A DNA stretch of 64,000 bases. Origin: Nelumbo lutea. Lineage: Eukaryota > Streptophyta > Magnoliopsida > Proteales > Nelumbonaceae. The translations under genes and the position numbers were made by a program. Each line of letters begins with the position of its first letter. Positions within the stretch are counted from its first letter, which is position 1. The DNA lies in assembly GCA_022828595.1 (NCBI GenBank), contig JAKGHH010000002.1:65072383-65136382 (forward strand), read 5' to 3'. Shown here piece by piece: positions 38,901-50,900 of the stretch. The notes beneath the pieces were generated by a model that saw nothing but the letters and a program-made list of their open reading frames with translations, was not told where the DNA came from and did not search any database.

Positions 38901-41900
38901 GCATCCCATCCATTGCTTGCGAGCCCATGAATACTTTCCACGATCTTTACCCACAACCTCTCTTTCTCTAGGGGAAAACCACCATAACCACTTACCCAAC
39001 AAGGCCACATTCCTCTTCTGAATATTCCTTAACCCTAGGTCTCTACACTCTTTGCTTCTGCTCACTAGATCCTACCTAACCCTATGATCTTTTTTCTCCT
39101 CACCTGGGTCCCATAGAAAATCCCTCATTAATTTTTCTAGTCTTCTGGAAATCCTCCTTGGCATTTTAAAAATTGACTTTAAATATATTGGAAGGTTGGC
39201 AAGGGTAGATTTTATCAATGTGGCTCTCCCCCTTAAGGATAGGTAATTTCTCTTCCATGAGGCTAGCCTCTTCTCAAATCTCTCTACCATCGAATCCCAA
39301 AAGTTTTGTCTCATTTGATTATCCTCAAGAGGCAACCCCAGGTACATCACTAGCCAATTGGATACCACACACTCTAAAATGTTTGCACACTCTTCCACCT
39401 CTCTCTCCTCAAGATTCACCCCTACTATACAACTTTTGTCAAGGTTCACTTTTAGATTATACATTTGCTCAAACAGTTGTATGCTAAATTTTAAATTCCT
39501 AAACAATCTACAAACACCAACTTCACAAAAGAGGACTGTATCATCCGCAAATTGCAGATGAGTTAGGGGTACCCCATCCTTACTAACTCTCCAACCTTTT
39601 ATTAGGTTCCTAGAGTCTATTCTAGTGATCAATCTTACCAGGACATCTGCTTTCAAACTAAACAAAAACAGAGATAGGGGACCTCCTTGCCTTATTCTTC
39701 TTAGAGCTGGGAAGAAATCCACCACTGTCTGATTCACCAAAATGGAGTAGTGACAAGACCTAACACAGCCCATCACCCACTTACACCATCTCTCTCCAAA
39801 ACCAAAGTTCAACATTACCTTGAGCAAAAATGACCAATCCATTGAATCGTATGCCTCTTCCAAACCCAATTTACATACCACACTCCTCTTCCTAGATCTT
39901 TTGAAATCCTCCACACTTTCATTTGCTATCATAATTTGATCAATAATCTGCCTTCCCTCGACAAAAGCTCCTTGGTTAGGTTTTATAATATTGGAGAGGA
40001 CTTTTTTGATCCTACAGGCCATCACCTTTGCTATGATCTTGTAAAGACCATTCACCAAGTTGACAAGTCTGAAATCTCTTGGGTGAATGGCTTCTTTTTT
40101 TCTTGGGAATTAAGGCCACAAAGGTGTAGTTCAAGCCAGGATTAATTATTCCCCTTCTATAGAATTCCTCAAAGGCTCCCAAGATGTCCTCCTTCAGTAT
40201 ATCCCAACAATCCTGATAAAAGGCCAATGTGAATCCATCTGGACTCAGGAGCTTTGGAGCGATCCATAGAGAAAACTGCCTCTTGGATTTCTTCCAACTC
40301 AAACTTTCCTTCTAACTAAACTCTCACCTTAGAATTCAGCCTAGGCCACTCCAAACCTTCAACCCACACTCTCGCATTCAGAGGCTTCCTGAAAATTGAT
40401 CTGAAATGATTTGCAAAGGCCTTTTCTATTTCATTTTGATGAACTAAGGTAGCACCCTCCACCTCTAGCTTGGAAACGAAATTTTTACTTCTTCTCCCAT
40501 TTGCTAGGCCGTGAAAAAATTTTGTGTTCCTATCACCCTCCTTGATCCACTTACACCCAAGGTTCAAAGTATCGACACATATCGGCCCATATTGGCTGAT
40601 ACGTATCGTGCTGATGGCTTTTCAATATGCACCTCCAGGGGTTGTATCGGCAGACCATTGTTCAGAGGGTAGCCGGGACTTAAACCGACCCCTCTGAACT
40701 GGTACAGGCTGATACACCCTACCGGTGTACCGATTGTGTTGATACTTTGAACCTTTCTTACACCTCGATTATTGCTTCTAACTAATCTCCTCTTTGAACA
40801 AGATATCCACCAACTGCTTTCTTAAATTCCATCTTTGTTCTCTATCTCTTTCCTCTAGACTGGGTTCATTCCAACAAAAGCGGCAAAGAGATTGGAGACT
40901 CTCCAAAAAAATTTCTTGTGGAGTGGTTGGGGGGAAGAAAAGAAGATTCATCTTGTCAAATGGGATCAAGTATGCCTTCCTATGGAAAAAGGGGGACTGG
41001 GTTTATGGAAGATTAAGGTGACAAATTCGGCTCTTCTTAGTAAGTGGATCTGGAGGTTTGCCATAGAAAGGGGTGCTTGGTGGAGAAGCCTGATAGCCGC
41101 CAAGTTTAGGGTAGAATGGGGAAACTGGAGGGCGAGGGATCCACTTCCAAATTGGGGCTGCTCTTTATGGAAAGGCATAATGAGATATCTTCCTTTATTT
41201 AGAGAGGGTGTAAGCTTCAAAGTAGGCAGAGGAGACAGAATCAGATTATGGAAGGATTCCTGGTGCTTGGACCACCCTTTGGCTGAAGATTTTCCTACTC
41301 TTTATCAGTGTGCCACCAATCAGAATGCTTCGATTGCTGTTTCTGACAATTTCTCAGGAAATGAGGTGACATGGGCTCCACAGTTTAGAAGAAGTCTTTA
41401 GTGGAAGAAGTTATGAGATTGTTGGAAATTTTACAGGTTCAGAGTATTGACTATAGTCAGGATGACTAGTGGACTTGGAAGTGGTCTAAAGAGGGTAGCT
41501 TTTTAGTAAAATCAATGGCCAGTAGACTCAGTAGTAGGGTTGCAGTGGGGGATTTTCCATCTAAGCAGATTTGGAATTCAATTAGTCCCTCAAAAGTGAA
41601 CTTCCTTGTCTGGACTATGGCTTTAAATAAATGCCTGTCCAGAACCAACCTAGAAAGAAGAGGCTTGCAGATACCTGATGACTCTTGTACTCTTTGTAGA
41701 TCACACCCAGAGACTGCTGATCACCTTTTTATTCACTACCCGATTGCTGCCCAGGTGTGGGACCACTTCTTACAGGCTGTGGGGATTTGTTAGGTCATGC
41801 CTTAATCTGTAAAGGAGGTTCTCGGTAGCTAGAAGATCAGCAATTTGAAGAAAAAAGGGAAGCTAATCTGGAGTACTATCCCAGCAGTAGTGCTCTGGGC

Positions 41901-44900
41901 CATTTGGTCTGAGAGAAACAACAGAATATTTAATCAAAAAGTGAAAAGCCCAGAGGAGATAGGGCAGGCGGCAGTCAGTAAATTGATGCCCTGGATTTCT
42001 GTCAATCCAGAATTTAAACATCTAAATGTATTTCAGCTGTTGAGCTCTCAGTCGATTTGGTGTTTGTAATCAGGGATATCCCAAATCCTGCCTTGTCTTT
42101 GGCAGGATTCTGTTTGTAACTCTAAGTTTTTTCTAATAAAATTACCTTACCTTTTCCAAAAAAAAAAAATCTCTTTCCTCTAGACTCCCATCTTCTTCTT
42201 TTTGATCAATCTCCTCAATTTGGTCCACAAGAGCATTCTTCCTCTCCTCTATCCTCTCAAACTCTACCAAATTCCATTCCTAAAGTCTCTCTTTCAAGTA
42301 TTGAAGCTTCTTACGGAACCTCATTCATTTCCACTCCTCTCTAGGGTTACTCTCTCTACACCAGCCCCTAACCTTCTGAATGAAATCTGGGTGTGTTAGC
42401 CACATGTTTTCAAAGCGGAATGGAGTAGGGTCAGCACTCCTTAGTGTCTCATCATTGATCGCTATTGGCCAGTGGTCTGACGCTACCTTTGGGAGTGCTC
42501 TCGAGATTAATCCACCCCAATGTTCTTCCCAATCTAAAGAAAACAAGAATCTACCCAATTTGGAACAAACTAGGTTAGCTTGTAGGTTGGACCAAGTGAA
42601 GTTACTATGATTCAACCATAGTAATTTCTCTTACAATGTCATGGTAACAGTGAGAAAAGCAACTGTTTAAAAGCTAACTTGCCCAGAGTAACAAATATCA
42701 GCTATCCACTTTAATATTTTTTAATTGTTAATTTTTAATAAAATATTTCTTTGATGACAGAACTAAACCTGGTTTTCACCAAAGTTTTGCAGGGAAGATT
42801 TAGAGAGAGAACTTTCTCTCTCTAGAAAACGTATGTGAATGTTGAAAATTGAATGAAATTAAGAAGAGACTTACCAGGGATCAAACTTAGTCCTTTAATA
42901 GATGCTAAATGATGGTTTCTGTTGAGTATTTATAATTTATCTTTTATGTACTGCAAGGGCATTAGTGTCATTTTACCCTCTTATTTTTGTTATGTCACTA
43001 TTATAAAGCATAAGTGCCACCAGCCCTTGCTTTTTGGCCCTCATTCTCTTCTCTTCTCCACTCTCCCCTCTCTTCTCTTCTCTTCTTTGTTTTCTCTGTT
43101 TTCTCTTCATTTTATTCAGTTAATATGGTATCAGTATCAGAGCAGTCTGTGAGGTTCTGAGAACAGATCGAGATCCTTTTTTTATTTATTCTTTGCTCTC
43201 TTGGATTGAAACACAGCCACAGATTATAGACTTGGTCTGAGGCAACCATAGGGCTTTCCACACTGTTTTTTCTCTTGGTTGTGTGCCAAGATGCTATGAA
43301 GGAGTTTAAAAACTTCTTGTGGATTGTATGATCCTATTGTGACCAGGAATGTGTCCTTAGTAGGTCTGGTATGACCTTGTGGTACAGTAACAACTGTAGA
43401 CTGATGTTGTGAAGCAATCGTGGGATTGAGTTGGTGCAGTACTGTGTGCGTCCAGACCTAGAAGTTGGAGGTGTCCAGAACAGTGTTTGGAAGGTGTGTG
43501 ATCATTCCCCCTGTAAGGGTGCTGTTTAGAGGTACAACATTATTTTTTTGTGAGAAATCTAGTGTGAACGGAAGGAGTTAGGGTGTTTAGGGTGCTATTA
43601 CAATGGCTTTGGATGATAGTGCTACCTCCGGTGTTACATCTGGACAAGGACTGAATAATGGCATAGATTTTCCCAATGGCAATTACTCCTCTTGATGGTA
43701 GAAATTATTTAGCATGGTCCAAAGAAATGAAATTGTATATCATAGCTACGGGGAAGATTGGTTACATCAATGGAACAGTAAAAGAACAAAAAACTGGCAT
43801 TGTTAAACATGGTAAGTGGAATCAGGAGAATTGCTTAATCATGTCTTGGATTATCACCACTATGTTGCCATCAATTAAGTAGAATTTTATGTGGGTAGAT
43901 ACAGCCCATGAGATTGGGGAGCAGGCAAAATCTACATACTTTGAATAGAGGCACTACGCTAGGATCTATGAGTTGCAAGCAGAGTCCTCTACATGCAAGC
44001 ATGGAGAATGTAGCCTATCTGCTTGGTATTTTTTTCTCTCTTTCATTTGGAATCAACTTGATCACTATTAGAGTATTGAATGGGAGAGCAATAAAGATGC
44101 TAAAGCCTATCAGAGTATAGAGGCACTATCCTACTCTCTTAGTAGCATATATTTGCCTTTTTAGATGCGCTGTATTCAGTGAATGAGCCTATTGGAGTTT
44201 AGATCTCAAGTAGCAAGAACCTTCTTTCTATCAGTGTATGCTTTGATATAATTTGAGGAGAGTAGAAGAAGTACTATGAATATTTCAGAGGGGGAGCATA
44301 TTGCCTTCTCTCCCAGGAATATTATGAATACTAATAAAAGAGGTCATTTTTAGAAGAAAGGGGATGAGAAGGATAAGTTGTGTACTCATTGTCAGCAGCC
44401 CAAACATACACGTGAAAATTGTAGGGACCTAGTTGGAAAGCTGAAGTGGGCTCTGGAACTGAGTAAGAAGTCAACACTGGAACATAACAAGAAACCAAAC
44501 CCTTAGTATTAGGATCATTCTTCAGGTCAGAAGTATACCTTTGCTAATATGGTTTCTTAGGAGCAAGCAATTGGTTCTTCCATGAACACATATCAAGAGT
44601 GTCTTGGTTAAGATCCCAAATATTTCATCAATGCCTTTTGTGACCATTTGGAACTATATGGTAGGGCTCTTCGACAGATGGATTCTGTCTTTATCCCCTC
44701 TTCCTTTTTGTCTACATCAGGTAACACCACCTCTGCTTTTCATGTTTCCTCTCAGTCTTTGGAATCACTATGGATTATTGATTTTGGAGCCTCTAACCAT
44801 ATGATCGGTAAGTCTTCTTTGTTTTAGTCCTATACTCTTCTATCTGCCAGAAAAAAAAGGTGAGGATAACTGATGGCTCTTTCTCTTTCATAGTTGGTTG

Positions 44901-47900
44901 GGGAGCTTTCTCTCTACCTTTTGGCTTTGCTCTTTTAAATGCACTTCATGTTCCTAATTTACCTATTAACTTTTTGCCCATTAGTAACATTGCTCATTCT
45001 TTAAATTGTTTAGTGACCTTTCTTCCTCATTCTTGAGTGTTTTAGGGTCTGGATTTCTAGAGGACAATTGGTAAAGGAAATTGGATAGATGGTCTCTACG
45101 TGTTGGAGAATAAAGTTGGTCTTGTGGCTTCAAAGTCCTTGAATCAGTCCCTTGAGAGTTGTGTCTATGTATGACATAATAGTCTGGGTTACATGTCCTT
45201 TGAGTTTTTGAAAGTTTTACTTCCATAATTATTTAAGTTTATGTCAATAACTGAATTATAGTGTCAAACATGTTAGTTGAGTAAGCATTATAGAACCTCT
45301 TTTCCATTAAGAAATAGCAGATTGGATTTCCCTCTCCATATTGTGTATTTTGATGTGGGGGGTCCTGTTATTATACCCTTTAAGGCTGGTCACAAATATT
45401 TCATCACATTTATTGATGATTACTATTGCTACACATGGGTTTATCTGATGCGTTTAAGAGAAGTACCAAAAATTGTGCAAGACTTCCAGCATATGATTTT
45501 CACCTAGTTTCAGACTAAAATACAAATATTTCAGTTTGATAATGCAAAAGAGTATTTTCATGGTGATTTGACAGAATTCTTTGCTTCATGTGGCTCTCTC
45601 CATCAAGGCTCATGTGTAAAAACACCCCAACAAAACGGTGTTGCTAAGAGGAAGAATCGTCGTTTGCTTGAAGTTGCTTGGGGCATCTTATTACACATGC
45701 ATGTTCCCAATCGTTTTTGGATGGATGCTGTTTTATTTGTCACATATGTTATTGACTACATGTCTTCCCAACTGTTAAGAGTACAAGACCCCACACCAAC
45801 TCTTGTTTCCTAAGGCTTCGTTGTTTTCAATTCCTTTGTGTGTCTTTGGTTGTCGATGTTTTGTTCTTGATTTGTCTTCCACTCATGGTAAGCTTGATCC
45901 CAAAGCCATTCCTTGTGTTTTCCTTGGTTATCCTTCCTCTCAAAAGGGATTCAAATGCTTGGATCCTATGTCTTGTAAGTATTATATCTATGGATGTCTC
46001 TTTCTTTGAATCTGACCATTCTTTCCTGTTTCTCCTTAGGGTAGAGTAGGGTTGAGGAGAAATTTATTTAGGTTCTGCTTCCTCCTCTTCATGGTCCTCC
46101 CTTTTCATATTTTTCTACATCGTTGCAAGGGTTAGTAGAGTTTAGGAGCCGTGGAACAACCTGAATTCGTGCAACCGATATCATAAAACTCTTTGGGGGT
46201 ATATCCTCATTAGCTAGGTACTCTTATCCTTATTGATACCTCTGATTCCATTAATATTGACATATTTGCTGCTAATGATCTAGACCTTCTTATTGACAAA
46301 AGGAAGGGTGTGAGGTTGTGCAACACTATCCTATATCATATTATATTTTCTATGAAAAGATCTCTCTTGTTTCCCATGTCTTTCTTCTATTGATAGCATG
46401 TCCATTCCTTAAAGTGTCGTAGAGGCTCTATCTGTTTTTGAATGGATAGATGCAATGAAGGAAGAGATTGATGCATTACATAAGAATGGTATGTGGGAAT
46501 TGGTGGATCTTCCGAAAGGAAAAGAACCAGTAGGATGTAAGTGGGGTTTCATAGTGAAACATAGGGTAGATGGTATAGTGGAGAGGTATAAGGCTCGGTT
46601 AGTAGCAAAAGGGTTTACACTTTACACATGTATATGGAGTAGATCATGCAAAGATCTTTGCACCCATGGCCAAAATGAATTTTATCAGAGTTCTGCTTTC
46701 TTTGGTAGCTAACTTGGATTGGGAACTTTATCAATTGGACATTAAGAATGCCTTCCTAAATGGTGTCTTAGAGGAAGAAGTATATATGATTTTGCCCCTT
46801 GGCTTTTGTGCATGAGGTAGTGAAGGGAAAGTGTGTAATTTAAAGAAATCTCTATATGGTTTGAAGCTGTCACCAAGGGCTTGGTTTATCAGGTTTCATT
46901 TGGCTGTTCAACAAATAGTATTTAAGGAGTGCTGATTAGACCACAAATTCTTTGTGAAGAGAGGGCAAGGAAAGATCGTAGTGTTGATAGTATATGTTGA
47001 TGACATAGTAATTACAAGTGACTGAAGTTCAGAAGTTTAGAAACTGGAGGAGTTCTTGGCTACTTAGTTTGAAGTAAAGGATTTGTTGGAAGGCTAGTAG
47101 TGATCCTATTAAGGATGTCAAGCAATATCAGACTTGTTGGAAGACTTTTATACTTATCTATGACCAGCCTATATATTGCTTATGCTGTGTGTACTTAACC
47201 AGTTTATGCATTCTCCTAAAGTTGCTTACTTAAAAGTTGCAGAGAGAATTCTCAGATATCTCAACAAGTTTCCTAGAACTAGACTACTGTTCAAGAAGAG
47301 TGGTCACTTAAAGGTTGAAGTATACATCGATGCTGACGGGCTGAATCAGTTGATGACAGGAGGTCTACTAGTGGGTATTGTACCTTTGTAGGAGGTAGTC
47401 TGATTACTTGGAGGAGCAAGAAACAAAGCATGGTAGCTAGGTCTAGTGTAGAGGTCGAGTACAGTGCCATGTCTCATGGTGTTGCAAAGATCCTTTGGGT
47501 AAAGAATATGTTGGAAGAATTGAGTTTTGGTGTTAATGGTTCTATGTCACTCTATTGTGACAACAAAGCCACCTTTAACATTGTTGGCAATCTAGTCCTG
47601 CATGATAGAACCAAGTACATAGAGGTGGATAAACATTTTATCAGAGAGAAGCTTTGTAGAGAACACTGATGTGGGCCCCACAGCTACGGTCCCACTGTGT
47701 TCGTAGGGTAGAAGATGTTCTAGTCTGCCTAGGGTTAGCTATTGGTCATTTAGTTGTTTTAGTTGTTATTTATTTCAGTCTTTGTTTTACTCTATTTGTT
47801 ATGTAAAGACTAAGGGCAGATCTGTCCTTTCCATGTAATGAGCATAACCTATAAATATTAATTAAAGTGGTGGCGACAGAACATTAAGCTTCTGCTCCTC

Positions 47901-50900
47901 CTTTCAACCCTTGTCTTCTACTGCTTCTCCCTCTTTCTCATTTCTCCTCTTTCTTCCTTCTTATCTTCGATCCTGAGATTCATTAGGGTTCAAGACTGAT
48001 AACAATCCTGAACTTCTAGTTGGTATCAGAGCCAAGTTCTCTCATGTGAGTCTAGTCCAGCCGACCACATGAGAACCATCTAAGGCTGGAAGCTGAGAAA
48101 GCAGAGTTCGTTGACTGGTTCTTGGAGATCTCTAGAGGATTAGCAGCTGTTTGAAGAAGTGTCACAGTTGTAGCAAGTTGGTGATTAGGAAGAATCAGAG
48201 AAGGCTAGGGTTTGGGTAACCTTCGTAGGCAGCGAACTGCATTCTACTGTAAGTTTTTACTTTCTGAGAGAAGTAACATAAGAAAAGATAGGTTGGACCT
48301 ATCCAGTAAGGGTGGCCGAACTACTCTAGGGTTTTATCTCTCTATTCTCTAGGGTTTCTCTAGGGTTTTGTCTTATCCCTATGGCAAACCCTAGTATTAG
48401 GCCGAAACTTGTGATCTTATTCCTGTGGCAACCCTAGAATTCTCCTCAACATTGATCAGTTTTAGGGTTTCATATTAACCCTAATACAAACCTTATCAGT
48501 ACGGCTCTTAGGACTGATTAAAACCTCGAATTGGCTTCAGCATATCAGATTGCTCTTCAAACTGTGTTTCAGTCTTCTTTTGGGGTTTCGAACACTTTTG
48601 AAGGAGTGAAAACAGTTCGGACTGTTGCTGTTGTGTGTGGTTATTGATTTCAGATCAGTCTTATATATATTTCATGCACATCTATCGTGAGTACAGATTG
48701 GTTCTCTACTGATTTTGTGACTGTTGTTGGGAGTTCTAGTGCTGGTTTTGACTGTAGTAACCATAATCTTTGATACTTCTGGTTCTTGATTGAAATGGAG
48801 TTTAAGAATCAGGCAGAAGGCAGTTTTGGGAACAGCAGTTATGGTGGTGGTTCTGAGACAGGTTTTCAGATTACAACCGTAAAGTTTGATGGATCAAACT
48901 ACTTGGAATGGGCCCAATCAGCCATGATGGCTATTGGGGGAAGGGGCAAAGTAGGGTATCTCTTGGGAGATGTAGCAGAACCTTCCAAGGGAGACCCTAT
49001 GTATACCAAGTGGGTCCAAGAAAACTACTTGGTTATGACATGGCTCTGTAATTCAATGCAACCCCATATCAGCCAAAATTACTTATGGGCAAAGACAACC
49101 AAGGAGATATGGAATGTGATGAAAGAGACTTACTCCCAACCCCTTAATGTTGCCAGAGCATATGAGTTGAAATGTGAGGTGAATGCCCTTAAACAAGGAG
49201 AGAAACCGGTGTCGGTCTATTTCTCTAACTTGCAGTCCCTGTGGCATGAGATTGATCACTTAGAGACTCTTGAGTGGGAGAGTCCCAAAGATGCTCAGAT
49301 ACATAGAAAGCACATTTAGACAAACAGAGTATTTGAGTTTCTGGCAGGACTGAATTCAGAATATGATATTGTGAGGCAGCAGATCTTGACCAGAGATAGT
49401 GTGACCCTCTCTCAGGCATACTCCTTAGTGCATAGTGAAGAGACCAGGAGGAAAGTCATGATGCAACCTCAGTCGCTTACACCTGCCTTGGTAGCTGTCA
49501 AACCCAAAACAGAGGGTGATTCAGAGAGGGACAGAAAGAAGGAAGATAAAAGGGATGTGGTGTGTGAGCATTGCAAGAAACCTAAACACACAAAAGAAAC
49601 ATGTTGGAAGCTGCATCCACATTTGGTCCCGGCAAAGTTGAGAAATAAAAGGAGTAATGCTCATGTGGCTATGACTACTGATTCAACATCCTCATCTGGC
49701 ACGAGAGGCACACCATTAGAAACCTTAGCTGCAGTTTGGGCAGCTCTAATACAATTGGAGAAGGAAGTTGGCAGTTCAGCTCAGTTACCGCAGTCATCAT
49801 CAGCTCCGGCTACATCGGCCTTTGCACACTCAGGTACTCGAGCCTCAGCCTACCATGCCTCTGCTCCAGGTACTATTGAACCGTGTTGGGTAATAGATTT
49901 AGGTGCATCTGACCATATGACTAGCTTGCCCTCTTTGTTTACTACTTATCACTTATCTTCTGGTAGGGATAAAGTATCTATAGCCGATGGCTCTCTTGTC
50001 CCTATTTCTGGCAAGGGTGACATCAAACTGTCAGATACTATATCCTTGTCCTCTGTCTTGCATGTTTCTAAACTGGATACTAACCTCCTTTCTGTCAGTA
50101 GCATTACCAAACATTTGAACTGCTCAGTAACTTTCTTTCCTGACCGATGTGTTTTTCAGGACATGGAGACGAAGAAGGTGATTGCGACTGGCTGTGAGAT
50201 GAATGTGATCTATCTGCTTGGGGAGAGTTCTCGTCGGGAAGAGTCAGTGGATAAGAAGTTACTTGTTTCTCAAGTTGTGAGTCTGGTTATGTTGTGGCAT
50301 AACCGATTGGGTCATTTATCTTTTCGGTCCTTGAAGAGTCTGTTTCCTACTTTGTTTGAGTCTGTTGAGTCATCTCAGTTGAAGTGTGAAAGTTGTGAGT
50401 TGGCTAAACATTGTAGAAACTCTTATTCATTGAGTAATAAAAGGATTAATAGTTCTTTTGATATTGTGCATACTGATGTTTGGGGGTCATATCACATTCC
50501 TTCTATAGGGGGGTACAGGTATTTTTTGCTATTTGTTGATTACCACACCCGGTTTTCATGGGTTTATCTTATGCGATCACGAGATGAGGTGCCTGTCCTG
50601 ACCCAAAACTTCCACCAAATGATCCTAACACAATTTGATGCTAAGATAAAAGTGCTTAGATCTAATAATGCAAAGGAATACTTTGCTAAGCCATTGGCAT
50701 CGTACCTCCTTAATCATGGGGTTATCCACCAGAGCACGTGTCCTCATACACCTCAGCAGAATGAGGTTATAGAGAGGAAGAATAGGCACATCTTGGAGGT
50801 GGCTAGAAGTATTATGTTTACCTCCAACGTCCCTATTCGCTTCTGGGGTGATGCTATCCTTACGGCGGTATATCTTATTAATCGAATTCCTTCTCGGGTT

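Larger units (their letters stand above)
37388..42609 (-). mobile_element. Old L1-type LINE, 5'-truncated, interrupted twice, in intron 10
   Basis: Runs antisense to the host gene, with its tail as a T run at 37388-37399. From 5' to 3' it has the end of the endonuclease domain (42612-42325: [21 protein letters not shown]), the linker (KEEIS, then [15 protein letters not shown]), reverse transcriptase (40302-39072), a zinc-binding region (38416-38135) and RNase H (37907-37596). The flanks share ATTCAACC (37372 and 42610), a possible short target duplication. It is interrupted by a truncated LINE at 40862-42168 and a MITE at 40558-40756. Frameshifts and stops show it is dead. Confidence 0.9.

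Noticed and set aside
40892..41793. Plus-strand ORFs as a novel host gene
   Set aside because: They are reverse transcriptase thumb and zinc-binding segments of a truncated LINE with poly(A) tail and 18-bp duplication.
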